Assembly: GCA_027405735.1 (NCBI GenBank)
Contig: JAPEHQ010000017.1
Location: 503,501 to 567,500 of the forward strand
Reading direction: 5' to 3'
From: Mucor racemosus
Taxonomy: Eukaryota > Mucoromycota > Mucoromycetes > Mucorales > Mucoraceae
Length of the DNA: 64,000 nucleotides
In this document: in pieces, positions 23,632 through 35,880 of the stretch
Layout: each line of letters begins with the position of its first letter
Numbering within the stretch: position 1 is the stretch's first letter
Notes under the pieces: generated by a model
Told to the model about the DNA's origin: nothing
Database searches by the model: none
What the model saw: the letters and a program-made list of their open reading frames with translations, nothing else
Program-made: the position numbers and the translations under genes

Positions 23632-25552
23632 ATGTCCAAGAAACATATTGTCATTATCGGTGCTGGTGTTGGTGGAACTGCTACTGCTGCCCGTTTAGCT
23701 CGTGAAGGTTTCAAGGTTACTGTAGTTGAAAAGAATGATTTCGGTGGTGGTCGTTGTTCTTTGATTCATCATAATGGCCATCGTTTTGATCAAGGTCCTT
23801 CTCTTTATTTAATGCCTAAATACTTTGAAGATGCGTTTGCTGATTTAGATGAACGTATTGAAGACCATTTAGAATTATTAAGATGTGATAATAATTACAA
23901 GGTTCATTTTGATGATGGTGAAGCAATTCAGTTGTCTTCTGATTTAACTCGTATGAAATCTGAATTGGATCGTGTTGAAGGTCCTTTGGGATTTGGTCGT
24001 TTCTTGGATTTCATGAAAGAGACTCATATTCATTATGAAAGTGGTACTTTGATTGCTCTCAAGAAGAATTTTGAATCCATTTGGGATTTGATTCGTATAA
24101 AGTATGCTCCAGAAATATTTCGTTTGCATCTGTTTGGAAAGATTTATGGTCGTGCTTCAAAGTATTTCAAGACAAAAAAAATGCGCATGGCATTTACATT
24201 TCAAACAATGTATATGGGGTAATGTATTATTTAGTTTATGTTTGCTTCATGTATATTAACTCAATATATACATATATATAGTATGTCTCCTTATGATGCT
24301 CCAGCTGTTTATAGTCTCTTGCAATATACTGAATTCGCTGAAGGCATATGGTATCCTCGTGGTGGTTTCAATATGGTAGTTCAAAAGCTAGAAGCAATTG
24401 CTAAAAACAAGTATGATGCTGAATTCATTTACAATGCTCCTGTATCCAAGATCAATACCAACGATACCACAAAACAAGTGACAGGCGTAACTTTGGAAAA
24501 TGGTGAAATCATTGAAGCTGATGCTGTTATTTGTAATGCAGACCTTGTTTATGCTTATCACAATCTTTTACCTCCTTGTCAATGGACACAAAACACATTA
24601 GCATCCAAGAAATTAACTTCCTCTTCCATTTCCTTTTATTGGTCAATGTCTACCAAGGTTCCTCAATTGGACGTGCACAATATCTTTTTAGCTGAAGCTT
24701 ATCAAGAAAGCTTTGATGAAATCTTCAAGGATTTTGGTCTTCCTTCTGAAGCTTCTTTTTATGTCAATGTTCCTTCTCGTATTGACCCTACTGCTGCTCC
24801 TGCCGACAAGGATTCCATTATTGTCTTGGTTCCTATTGGTCATATGAAGAGTAAAACCGGTGATGCTACTACTGAAAATTATCCTGAAATGGTGAAAAAG
24901 GCTCGTAAAATGGTATTGGAAGTCATTGAACGTCGTTTGGGAATGTCCAACTTTGCTGATTTGATTGAGCATGAACAAGTAAATGATCCTGCTATCTGGC
25001 AAAGCAAGTTTAACCTTTGGAGAGGTTCTATTTTAGGTTTGTCTCATGATGTACTTCAAGTACTTTGGTTCCGTCCTAGCACTAAAGATTCTACCGGCCG
25101 TTATGATAATCTTTTCTTTGTGGGTGCAAGGTAATACCGATTTCTCTTTCTCTCTCTCCTTCTCTCTCAAAAAAAAGGAGGGGGAGGATTACAAACTTAA
25201 AACTAACATATTCTGTTCAAATAATAGTACACATCCCGGAACTGGTGTTCCTATCGTCCTGGCAGGAAGTAAATTAACTTCAGATCAAGTCGTTAAAAGT
25301 TTTGGAAAGGTTCCTAAAGCAAGAAAAATTGAAATCGAAAACAAACAAGCTCCCTTGGAAGATGGTGGGCAAATCTCTTTAGGATCTTCTCAATTGTGGG
25401 TTTGGTTGCGTGTTATTTTTTGGGTGTTGTTTTTGTTCTTTTATTTCTTCCCTCAGTCTAATAATGGTCAAACACCTGCATCTTTTATTAATAAGCATTT
25501 ACCAAATACATTCCGTGTTAAGGGTTCTTATTCGCATGTTGATATGATTTAA
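23632..25552 (+). CDS. carB: Phytoene desaturase (phytoene dehydrogenase)
   Basis: Membrane-associated FAD enzyme that introduces the double bonds turning phytoene into lycopene. Three exons, 23632-24218, 24282-25130 and 25228-25552, give 586 residues, close to known mucoralean CarB (about 580). The N-terminus has the dinucleotide-binding loop GAGVGGTATA followed by the basic-acidic end of the Rossmann unit (VVEKNDFGGGR). The C-terminus has the bacterial-type desaturase signature GASTHPGTGVP, created by the last splice join. A hydrophobic anchor follows (about WVWLRVIFWVLFLFFYFF). The open frame extends upstream of the chosen ATG to 23503, but the start at 23632 gives the family N-terminus. 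The two introns are short and AT-rich. Divergent partner of carRP, with which it forms the carotenoid pathway from geranylgeranyl diphosphate to beta-carotene. Confidence 0.97.
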
Positions 25553-28349
25553 CTTTAATAAAATTACTTGGGGTTTGCTTTTACTAATATGTATGAAACT
25601 TCTCTTTAATTAAAATTTGAATTTGAAAATTTGTGAATTCTATCTTGACCTAAAGGATTTTTACATGCAATTAAAAGTAAATTAGCAAACGAAAAACTAG
25701 ATTCAAGCAGGCTTTAGCACCCTATAGACGCTTTAATATTTTCTGTTTTTATTCAAATGCGTTAATTTTGCGAACCCACTCATTTTTTTTTGTAACGATA
25801 TGTCAAAAATCTTATTATTACATTAGGGATATTTAATGTCATTTTTTCAGGGGTATTTTTTTATTTTATTTTTTTTTTGTCAAAAATAAAAATAGTGAGT
25901 GCAATTGAATAGCTGGTTTCAGCATATCAGCTATCACCATTGGAAGAGAAATATCTTCAAAAGAAGTAAGATATATAATTCCTTTAAAAGTCGAAAATAA
26001 AATCAATAGTGAAGCGTTTCACAAAAATCAAAAATTTCCCAAAAGAAATCGAGTACAAAAAAACTAATTATAAGAACATTGCTTGTTTAAGAAATGGTTT
26101 GAATCACAGAATATGATTATTCAATTGATATATCGGGGCTTTGCGGCACTAACTTAAAAACGTGGGAGGGCTGATCCAGTTAAACATAGAAAAGTACTAT
26201 CCATTTAACAGTTTATAAAAAAGGCTTGGTAAAAATGAAATGCAATGTAACCATTGAAATTAGCTTCAATATGAAAAAAAAATCAATCTACTTGGATTTC
26301 CTCATCAATGGGCTTCTCGAACGACTTTCATGTAAATACTGTATAGAAATAGTCTAGCCTCATTCGAGGCAGGCAATTTCTGTATTTTTTTCTATTGGTT
26401 GTGATGATTAAAAATCAATATATCATGCAATATATGAACATTATTATTTGATGTATATATCTCCTCGTTTGATCTGATAAGAATGTCAAGAAAGAAGCCT
26501 GTTTAGAAAAACTAAATATAGAAGAGGCCCCATGAAGACAAGTATATATTACTAATTTCGTCGTTAAATTCATTGTATTATGTATGTTTTGTGCTACTGT
26601 ATCCTGATTTCAATAGCATATTAGATCTGATTATTGTAATACTTTCTCGGATGTACATACAATAGGATCGTTATTTCAATAGTATTATCAAACCTCATAT
26701 CTCTTCATACTTGGCTGCATAAATGTGGAAATACATTCTCCCAGTGTATTTTGTGCGGTATAACATATCGATTTCCGGTTTACACTTTTCCAAATAGTGC
26801 ATTTTTACTCTTACTAAGCATTTGTCATCTAAAAAACACAAATAGGGTTTAAATTTTGCGATGGTATGCTTAGCCCATTGAGGAACTATGATAATCGCTG
26901 TGCCAAACATTTTACTATTTTATTGTCAACTTTAAAACTGAAGCGTTTCGTTTTTCAATGAAAAACTCAAGAATAAAAAAGTACTTGTTTGTACCTGAGA
27001 TGCTATCAAATGCTTTCGAAAAAGTTTTATGCAAATTACCATTTGCTTTGGGGTCAAATAAACTCTTTAAATTTGACTTCATTAGTTTTTTTCGCACCAA
27101 AATGAGCAATCTTTCGAGGATATCTCGACAAAATGAAATGAATTGAATAATTTTTATTACTTATAAGGCTGTATCTATTATTTTGATTTAAGAATATATT
27201 CATTTCATATTGATATAAATTGTTTCTGCCCTTTTTTACAATGACAAGTTGGCGTTAAAATCCAAACTTTCACTGTGAGAAATCATATTGGAAAATATTG
27301 GAATTTTGCATTTTCCAATATTAACTAAATATTGCTGGATTGTTTCAAAAAAGCGGTGATGTTTTGTTCCAACGAGCTCTTTTTTGATTATTGGATAGCT
27401 CTATATCAATTTGGTCCAATGGTAATACCTTAAAATTAAACAAACTTCCAATAGAAACTCGTTATATGTTACCGCAATCAACCCCACAAACAAAATGTGA
27501 ACTGGTGGACAGTGCTAAATTGACAAAAAGTGGTGCTGAATTGTTGAAAGAGCTCATTTTTTTACCATTGGATGGCGTTTTATCAATTTGATCCAATGGT
27601 AATACATTGAAATCGAACAAACTTCCAATAAAAACGCCAGAAATAGATGCTGTTAAATCAGCAACGCTGCTTCTAAAAGCAAACGTATATGGAGTTCTAT
27701 ATTTACGCAATTGCAAATGATATTGATATTGCTTTTAAACATTTTAAAACTAAATTTTATAATGATTGCTTCAACCATTGAATGCAAAATTGAAATAAAA
27801 AGAGCCCACTATATTAGGCGGTGCCTGAATGAATGAAATGAAAAAGAACCCCTTCAACATTACATAAACGCTCATTGGTAAAACAGTTTTATATTTCAAT
27901 TGGAGTACAACTCAAAAAGCATATCTAGTTTTACAATACGCCCATATAAACGAAAAATAGATACGGCAATCTGCTATAGAACCCTTTCTTTTTTTTGTAA
28001 ATGTTTCTCCTTTTTAACCACATCCCCTTGAATAATTATATGAAACTACATAAATTAAGCTAATACGCAATGGTTTGAGAATGGCTCCGCTTAGCAAAAA
28101 GGTAAAATGAAAAAAGATATTAAAATCCAAAGAATATTTAATAAATAATAAAGAAGTTGATCACAGGGTATGTCTGTGTGTTATGTGTGTGAGCTTCTAT
28201 TTTTCAAACAACTCACGTTCTTTTTCCCCTTTTTATAATAGCAGCAGCAGCAATTGTAGCTAGGCAAATAAAACGCTTGTTTAAATAGTATCGGGATTCT
28301 TTATTTCCTTTTTTCTCTTCTTCTATATTATACAAGTATATATGAAAAT
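25553..28349. other. Gene-poor stretch with duplicated segment
   Basis: I see no secure gene. On the minus strand two small adjoining open frames (27109-26915 and 26910-26695) have mixed, protein-like composition and a possible intron between them; they may be a relic of a gene or transposon. At 27373-27461 and 27550-27638 lies a direct duplication. The last 300 bases hold the upstream region of the next gene, with pyrimidine-rich tracts. Confidence 0.5.
27373..27638 (+). repeat. Direct duplication, about 177-base period
   Basis: Two copies of an approximately 89-base segment, at 27373-27461 and 27550-27638, about three-quarters identical by eye. Shared landmarks are GAGCTC, ATCAATTTG(G/A)TCCAATGGTAATAC and AACAAACTTCCAATA. 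The intervening and following bases are also weakly alike, so the original unit was probably about 177 bases. Confidence 0.75.
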
Positions 28350-30360
28350 ATGAACAAGCCCAAGAGTATCTTGAAATATAGACCAGAAAATAATGTCAAC
28401 TATAAAGATACATCAATATCAACAATAAATCCGCCAAGAAGCTCATGGTTAGCTCGTTTACAATCTAAAATATATTCACAAACAGATATTTTACAAGACG
28501 AAAACGATGGAGATAATCCTTTATTAATACCAAAGCAAGATTTAAAAAGAGTTACTTTTTCCGTTGGTAATCTTACAACAGAGCATTCATTTTTTTCAGA
28601 TGATATACCTAGAGATGAATTATATGAAAAGCAAAAAGGTGATACCGTTGCCAAGCAACAAACGCTACAAGTTGCTGACTTGGCTAATCATTATGACCAT
28701 GCTTGTATACAACGAGAAGAAGGTTGTATAGACCGCTTCAGGAACCTTTTAAGAACAAGCCGGTAAATTATGATTCTATATTTATACATGATCGTTACTT
28801 ACAAAACAATCTATAGAACATCGCAATTGCAGACTATAAACTTATCAAAGCAACCAATTGCTGTTCATCAAGCAGGTCCATTATCCGATATTTTTATATT
28901 AAAATTTGGCCTTGAATACTTGAATTTATCGAATTGTAAATTAGAAGATGAGGTAAAAAAGGTTTCTTTTTTTCATATGAAAAATACTCAAAATAATATA
29001 TAAATAGGCTATTCGAATTGTACTATGTAGTTTGTTGGTGAGTGGTACAATTCAACATTTAGACCTATCACAAAATAATTTCAAATCTAAAGGGTATAAA
29101 TACATTGCAATCTTTATAAAAGAGGTACTTTTTTTTTTCGAAAGGGGAAAAGGAGAGAAGCACATAAACTAACCAATTATTTAGTCTAAAACAATTCAAT
29201 CTGTTGACTTGTCACGATGTACATTAGAGAAAAAGGGAATGCAATATTTGGCACAAGGATTGCAACATACAACTTCATTATCAAAATTAGTAATGGATAA
29301 TTGTCATATAAAACCACCACCAGAAACATTTCAAACATTTTCAGAGGGAATCTATAATGCTAGCTCTTTGCAGACTTTATCCTTACGTAATGATCATTTC
29401 GCACCAAATCAAGGGACATGGATCGCCAATCTCATAGCCCCTCGTTTGAATGGTATCAAGAATTTAGATTTATCTGGGAACCAAATGAATTCAATGCTGG
29501 TACCATTAGCATCAGTTTTGAGAAATAATACGAGTTTATTACATTTAAATCTATCCAACTGTCAAATCAATCATGAAGGATTATCGTTATTATCAAATGC
29601 ACTTGGAGACAATAATTGTTTAGAAGTATTGGATCTATCAATGAACCCATTGGGACATGACACTGATGAGGGTGTAAGTCTTGTACTGAATTTTGATGTA
29701 GTCAAGTTGATAACTAATTCTTTCGAGTAGATTTTAGCATTAAAGAATGCTCTAACCCGTAATTCATGCTTGCAAAGCTTAAACTTGTCTGAAACGCAAC
29801 TTGATTCAAGCACAGCCATTGCATTAGCCGAAGCACTTCCTGAAAATGCATCACTTTCCAGATTAGATCTTTCAAAGAACCCACATATCGAAATGGCAGG
29901 TGTTTTGGCTCTTGCCATTTCCATTAAAATGAATCATACCCTTACATTTTTGGACATTAACATTCCGGTATGTAATATTCTCTCGAATAATAACAATAAT
30001 ACTGATAAACCAAAAAAGCCATTGGATGAGGAATTGGCTAATTTGCAAAACGATATTGTGGCTGTGTGTACGACAAACATGCTGCAAAAAGTGGAAGCAC
30101 AGCAAAAACATGATAGTGTGACAATGTCTCCTTCTTCATCCTCCTCATCTTCATTGACAACATCCAACTTGTCTTTGGTAGAATTGCCATCAGAACAAAG
30201 ATTGATGGCTGCAAAGCAAGCTTTGGATGGTCCTAATTCACCGCAATTAGAGGTGGTAGGAGATGAACATAGACTTGAAACATCAAATACTACCACAACA
30301 AATACAAACATATCTCTTGCAAACACTGACCCCACTTCTACTACTGCTACTTTAGCATAG
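28350..30360 (+). CDS. Leucine-rich repeat protein with PP1-docking motifs (PPP1R37-like)
   Basis: Five exons, 28350-28762, 28817-28952, 29008-29124, 29185-29673 and 29731-30360, give 594 residues with matching phases. The middle two-thirds is a ribonuclease-inhibitor-type leucine-rich repeat solenoid: repeated LxxLxLSxNxL-type units such as LEYLNLSNCKL, IQHLDLSQNNF, IKNLDLSGNQM and LEVLDLSMNPL. Near the N-terminus are two exact protein phosphatase 1 docking motifs in the usual order: SILK (residues 6-9) and KRVTF (66-70). That combination with RNI-type repeats is the plan of PPP1R37. The protein therefore probably binds the PP1 catalytic subunit and steers or inhibits it. The C-terminus is Ser/Thr/Asn-rich and disordered. 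The motifs and repeats are seen directly; phosphatase binding is inference from established motif definitions. Confidence 0.85.
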
Positions 30361-30588
30361 TTGCATACCTATTTCATAAATAAAGAATGTATATTATATT
30401 ATATCAATTTTTTAGAGGCGTAAATGTTGTAAAATTTAATGTAAATTACCCCCCCCCCCTCCCATGATGCGATTGCAGGAAGCGGCATATTCGTGCCCTC
30501 GTATTTGTATTAGAAAAGATAACCACTTGTTGGTTTCGAAAGACAAAGGATCTAGCAAGATAACAATGAAAAGCAGAAAGAAATCAGA
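30361..30588. other. Short intergenic with C-run
   Basis: Holds an AATAAA-type signal just after the LRR gene (around 30380) and a C homopolymer of about ten bases at 30450-30459, rare in such AT-rich DNA. A 62-codon frame starting at 30464 overlaps the next ORF and looks weak. Confidence 0.5.
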
Positions 30589-31035
30589 ATGGTTTACGAT
30601 GATATCAATTCGAATTTTTCCATTATTTTACACAGTAATAGAAAAGCAATAATCATGCCTAAAACTTGCAAAACAGCAAGGGAAGCAGCCAGGAGGTTGA
30701 GAATCAATGTAAAATTTGCATGCATAAACCCCATTATCAATAAAGAGAAACTTGTTGTAATTGCTGTCAAAGATACACAGACTGTTGCTAAAAGTCTTGA
30801 ATGGACTCAGTTGGCCGAGGCCGTCGATTCGAACAAGGAGTCCGTTAGTAATAACGATCAACTTGTCGAAACAAAAAGCTCTGATGGTGATACTTACCTT
30901 GGTAATACTAAAAGAGAAAAAGCTAAACATAAACCCACACATGATCCTGAAAGTCCAAAGAGTATTCTATTGATCTTGATAGCTTTGTTCTTTATTGCGA
31001 TGAATTATTACCCAGCAATATCCAAAAGAAATTGA
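30589..31035 (+). CDS. Small hypothetical tail-anchored protein
   Basis: I do not recognise this 148-residue protein. It has a basic N-terminal part (TAREAARRLR), a polar acidic-to-basic middle, and one hydrophobic segment near the C-terminus (about ILLILIALFFIAMNYY) followed by a few basic residues. That arrangement suggests a tail-anchored membrane protein facing the cytosol. The start could be the ATG at 30589 or the later one at 30655, which directly precedes the basic region. An overlapping frame on the other strand (30942-30628) is a shadow. With no splice evidence and no family match, it could still be a chance ORF, but composition and the clean C-terminal segment argue for a gene. Confidence 0.45.
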   Translation: MVYDDINSNFSIILHSNRKAIIMPKTCKTAREAARRLRINVKFACINPIINKEKLVVIAVKDTQTVAKSLEWTQLAEAVDSNKESVSNNDQLVETKSSDGDTYLGNTKREKAKHKPTHDPESPKSILLILIALFFIAMNYYPAISKRN

Positions 31036-31834
31036 ACGAATATCCAGAAGAAATACATAAAGAGGTGAGGAGGAAAAATAAAGGAAGCTATCCATCAAGT
31101 CAAACTCAAGATTTCACATATACACAGTAAGAAAAAGGAAGGCTACTACATTAATAGCTATGCTCTTCACAAATATAGGTTTTGAATATTTACATACCAT
31201 GAAAGCTATATAATTAACCATCGTACAACTAGGCGCATTTCTGTTAGAGGCTACTTGTATAATACTATATAAATGCTACCAATATTTGACATTTTCCCTA
31301 TGGATTATCTTGGCTGTATACATGACATAATAATGCTGAAAAATGAGGCATCCTGTTTTCAATCATTATCGTCATTAAAGCAATGTCTAATTTTCCAAAA
31401 AGCCAAGCAAGTTGAGCACGTACATGAGCAAGCGAGAAAATCCGAATGCAAGCGCAAGCATTGTACTATATAATTTCAGCCTGACATTGATTCAAAACGT
31501 GATGCATTTCGACATTTTTAAAGCTAAAATTGTGTAAATTGAATAACTTTTCCCTGTGTCCCTGTGTTGCATGCTTGCTTACTTGGTTTGAAAGCAAGCA
31601 AACAAGCTGTCGATGTTTTCATCGAGCACCAAGCAGGAAATCGCTAAAAAAAATTAATCAAGCAAGCCCAAGCATAGGGCTCGTTCCCTTGCTTATACTC
31701 GCACTGCTCGATTGCGATCACTATTTCAAGTATAGCTGCAATGAAATGACACCTTTTATAGACCAAAGTCGCCATTGTCATTTCAGTAAAATAACTGATC
31801 TTGATTCGTACCTGAATCTCTCTCCATAAGGACT

Positions 31835-32625
31835 ATATATCTAATTTTTAAATAAAAATCCGTCTTTTTTTGAACTTTTCTTATATTTAACCATGTACGG
31901 TCTGAAAATTCAGTTTTTGTAGCGGACATTTTTCGGGGCTCATTCTATCCTTACCAACACTCATGATTTTGATCAAAAAACAGAGAAATCAAATTTTGAT
32001 ACCAAAATCAACGTTTAAATATACTACATTGTGAGAGAAAATTGTAGCCATAACTAATACACATGTTATAAAAGCTTAATATTCAATGTTAAGTAATAAA
32101 ACTTTGCACTTTTGTCCCAAAAACGGTTTTTTGGTTCAAGGATTTTCATATAATATTTTGCAATAAAAATGGTTGTTATTTTTTATTAAGCAAATAGAGC
32201 GCTAAATTCTGTATATGTGTATATTTTTTGTTTTTATAAATGGTAGTATAATTAACTCTAGATTTGCAAAATCAGAAAAAAAAATTAAAAAATGTCAAAA
32301 TTGATGATCTGGACAAAAATAATTTTCGAAATTAATATTCCGCTTATAAGCCTTGTATATCTTAAAAATAAGAGATTTTATAATACTTGAGAACTTTTTC
32401 AAGAACTTACGATGCTGTACCCACTTGATTCAAGCTTATTACCGTAAATCTTTGTACATGTTAATATTGTGTGGCAGTTTATTTGATGATGATATAGTCT
32501 TCCTTCATAATTCTTGCACTAGAGATGATTTACATTAAGCTTTATTCTTACCTTCTCTCCAATATCATAAACATAAACATGGCCATCACTGAAACTTATT
32601 GCCACCTTTTTACCCTCTTGTCATA
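31835..32625 (+). repeat. Dispersed repeat R1, copy 1
   Basis: About 790 bases, roughly 93-95 percent identical by eye to 45660-46440 in the same orientation, with a third, diverged relative at 12590-13090. At its right end, read on the minus strand, is a piece coding GHVYVYDIGE followed by a GTAAGA donor, the end of a WD40-like exon. The copy stops just after this fragment. No terminal inverted repeats were found. Confidence 0.85.
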
Positions 32626-34624
32626 GAACGGTAATTGTCATTATAGTAAAAGTTTATTATTTGAATCACAAATTAAATGTCAATTTCGCGTACATACAAT
32701 TGACATCCTGTGCAACCAAATTAAAGTGTATTCAAAGATAGAACCAAGGAACTTGTTGATAAACAAGTCCATAAATTTTTATATTTATGAAGAACCAATA
32801 ACTTTGCCATCTACCAATGTACATAACAACTCAACACATTTAATCAATCTTTCTAGATAATCACTGGTCAGTTACAATGATCCATTATTTTTAGATTTCC
32901 ATTTCCTTTAGATTAGACAATTAATAGAAATAGCAAAAGACTTTCATTAGCCATGAAGATCTTTATCTTATTTTTAAAGAATAAAACAACATCTTATATA
33001 TTATTTCCTACGTGTTTTATTTTCAATTTTTCACACCTCTTTCTCCCAAGCCAATTTATTCAATGATTTATTAGAACTAACTTATCAAGTACTTACAAAT
33101 TGTTCCTTAGTATTTGCAGTCAAATTTCATAAATTAAATTGACTGTTTTACTGCAGTAGTATCAAACTTATCATTAGCCCGCCTTATGATAAATGTCAAT
33201 CTAAAATCAGAAACATCCCATTGTCATGGTTATGAGCTATTATGAAAAGCTTGATTTTTAATAATACCGCAATTAAATAAAAGACAAGATAATACTAATA
33301 GCATATGGTGAGTATTTAACATGTAAGTAAGTTTGATGAAGTATGCTTTTAAACGCTTTTAAAAATCCTGAGGCAAACACAATATCTTGACCCTGTTGTT
33401 TCTATCCATCAAAATGTCGCGATTTCCACCACACAATAAATGCACTTTTTATCAATCTTGACCCCGTTTTACATTGAGTATCAGTTTCTTTGCCAGTCGT
33501 TGTATTTTTTCAGATTCATTAATATTCGGTCATATTGCACGATAGTGTATCAAATTACAATTTACTAGTATACTGTTGGTAGTTTTTTGTTATTACTTTG
33601 AAAACTTGATCCTATTATTATTATTATCATTACTGATTATAATTGTCAAACTGATTGATTCATACAGTATATAATATTACTATTTGGCATTGGTAGAGAT
33701 TATACATGTTGTAAATGTAGATAATAAAGAAAGATAAGTACGTGAGAATTGGTCAGTCTTTATTAAATATAAAAACGAGATGGGGAAACCAAATGAAGGG
33801 TGAATGTCTAGTGCTATTTATATTTGATTTAAGGATTGCTTACACACCTGTCTAGAACAGTGTTCGCATACTAAAATTTAGTGTCAATCCTCACTTATGC
33901 TAATGTAATTATATTCAGATATAGATGATTAGTCTAAAGTCTTTAGTTGCTCTTAGCAACACTAATTATTAGTATTCTTTATTTTCTATCTTTTATTGTA
34001 AGTCTAGATTATCAGAACTTAGCTTTTGTGATTATCAGGGTAATCATTTACAGTTTTTATATGACACATATGCTAAATATGTTAAGGCATAGTTTATTGT
34101 CGTGTTTAAACTACGATTTTAAGGTACATTTATATATGCAAATACAACAATACAATTGATATCTGCATTTAACACTAGTGGATTGGAAAGTTGATGTCTC
34201 TCTTTAGTTTGATAAATAATGCGTACTTTGGTTTTCCAGTATAATTTATAATTCTAAGTATTTCTACTCCTAAAAGCTGAACTTCCAAATGCAACAGCAT
34301 CTGTTAAATATTACTTGGGTTTTTGTACGTTGTAGCTCATGTTATACTAACGCCCATTTTGGCAAATATTACTTTACATGCATCCATATTCAATTTTTCT
34401 GTTATACAGCTTAATATTAATGTACTAACATTGAGTTTTGTTTATATCTCCATCAAAAATTGGCATGTTTTCCAGATGATGTCTATTACCAATCTCTGGA
34501 AAGCTCTACTCTCATTTCCAAAAAGAAAAAATGCTTCTTAATAATTTGCTGCATTTCCCAAAATAATGAAAAACTGACAAATGCATGTTCACATGTATGG
34601 GGATTAAAATTGTAAATCAAAGGA

Positions 34625-34795
34625 AAGTGACAAGCTTAATGGATAGCGCATGCCCTACAAATTGAGTGCGACACAGATATTGGTGAGTTCAAACCCGCTA
34701 AAGGGGAAGCCCTTTGGTGTTAGGATATAAATTTTGAAAGAGAATCTCCGATGACCTTGCTTCTCATAGAATAGGATCCTCCTTTTTTTCTTAGT
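34625..34795 (+). mobile_element. tRNA-derived SINE-like element
   Basis: The segment has both internal RNA polymerase III promoter boxes at tRNA-like spacing. The A box is AGCTTAATGGATAGCGC at 34633-34649 and the B box is GAGTTCAAACCC at 34685-34696. A T-run at about 34783-34789 follows some 90 bases later as a terminator. The cloverleaf is not complete: the T-stem pairs only partly and I cannot form a proper acceptor stem, so a functional tRNA gene is unlikely. The tRNA-like head followed by an unrelated body and a T-run fits a SINE. I found no second copy within the window. Confidence 0.5.
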
Positions 34796-35080
34796 AAGTT
34801 TTGCATATATCTAGCAAATTTTTTCCTTTTTCATTAATGCATATGATGTGCATACTAGTAAATTTGGCTGGCAAAACCCGGCTCGACACGAATATTACCA
34901 GCATCCATGGGTCATCGTACATTCAGCCAGTTCGAGTAACAAATTGGTTACCTGCTACTTACACCTACTAAGATCAGCAAGCCTATCAGTTCTTCTCAAT
35001 GAATATGAATCCAAATGACCTCCCGTTGCAATGGCAAGTACTTCTAGCGCTGATCCGCAGAATTGCTAAAGGTTTAGCTT

Positions 35081-35606
35081 TGTCGTATATTTTCAAATTT
35101 GATGGATAATACTTAAAAAAAAGAATATAATTAAAAGAGAATGAGTAATGAATCAGTTTTTCAACCGTATAATAAAAACAAGATATCGTTTATTTAGATA
35201 TAAAAGTATGGCCTTTTACTGTATATTAATTTGACAGTCAGATCTTGAGATGTAATTTATTGAACCATTAGATTTGTTTGATAGTAATCTATAGATTGAA
35301 ATGAATCAATCATTATTTAACCATACTTACAGAACTTGTGAGTTTCCTTGTTTCAATATTGTGCTAAATGTGCTCGGATGTTGATTTGATAGCTACTTGA
35401 TTGATTAAACGCTGGAATAAAGTAATATGGTGTTATAATTGAGGTCCAAACGTTCTTGGTAATTACTGTATTAAAATAGGTACTCTAGGAGCTTCTTATA
35501 TCCGATATCAAGACTTTGCACTTAAATACATGTTGTAGTCAATAGATTGTAAGATATATTGATACTGTAGAAGGTAATAACGTATGATACTAGATGGCAT
35601 ACAACA
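35081..35606 (-). mobile_element. Solo LTR, second copy (inverted)
   Basis: A 526-base relative (about 85 percent by eye) of the solo LTR at 5102-5635, in the opposite orientation. Read on the minus strand it starts TGTTGTAT and ends ATACGACA. The flanking bases (AGCTT before, TAGTA after) do not form a clear target duplication, so it is older, rearranged or trimmed. A younger, different retrotransposon inserted only 34 bases to its right. Confidence 0.8.
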
Positions 35607-35640
35607 TAGTATATGATGATCCATATTTTTGCCAATGGTC

Positions 35641-35862
35641 TGTCATGGAGCAAGATGTAGATGTACCATGGTATGTCAAAAGATGGAATCAAAACAGAAA
35701 GCGGGTTTTTAAACCAAAGTTGTTTGTGGAAAGAATCAGGAAAAAGATTAGATCAAAGGATTCTGAGTGACGTCGTTTGCTATATATAATTTAATAATAT
35801 TTTGTAATAATAAACTTTCATCTTTCTTCTGGTATATAATTTCACACGGTTGGAAAACGATA
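35641..35862 (+). repeat. 5' LTR of the retrotransposon
   Basis: 222 bases, from TGTCATGG to ACGATA, identical to the 3' LTR except at one base. It contains a CRE-like TGACGTC (35768-35774), a TATATATAAT box (35781-35790) and AATAAA-type signals in TAATAATAAAC shortly after. Its first 130 bases correspond to coding sequence in the 3' LTR copy. Confidence 0.95.
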
Positions 35863-35880
35863 TTGGTAGCAGCAGCTTAG
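35863..35880 (+). other. Primer binding site of the retrotransposon
   Basis: Beginning one base after the LTR, TGGTAGC matches the complement of the 3' end of fungal initiator tRNA-Met (..GCUACCA) for seven bases, then diverges (AGCAGC). Initiator-Met priming is therefore likely but not certain. The leader after it, up to 36222, is A-rich with repeated ATCAAGAA words and holds no ORF of note. Confidence 0.6.

Larger units (their letters stand above)
31036..35080. other. Repeat-bearing gene-free stretch
   Basis: No gene recognised. A region around 31560-31690 is enriched in CAAGC/GCAAG words but has no clear period. It contains one copy of repeat R1 (31835-32625) and a tRNA-derived SINE-like element (about 34625-34795). 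The rest is AT-rich with only short frames. Confidence 0.55.

Noticed and set aside
26695..27109. Two-exon minus-strand gene
   Set aside because: Both frames look faintly protein-like, but splice sites are ambiguous and no family signature is visible; described only within the intergenic entry.
34625..34720. Functional tRNA gene
   Set aside because: A and B boxes are good, but the T-stem pairs only partly and I could not form an acceptor stem.
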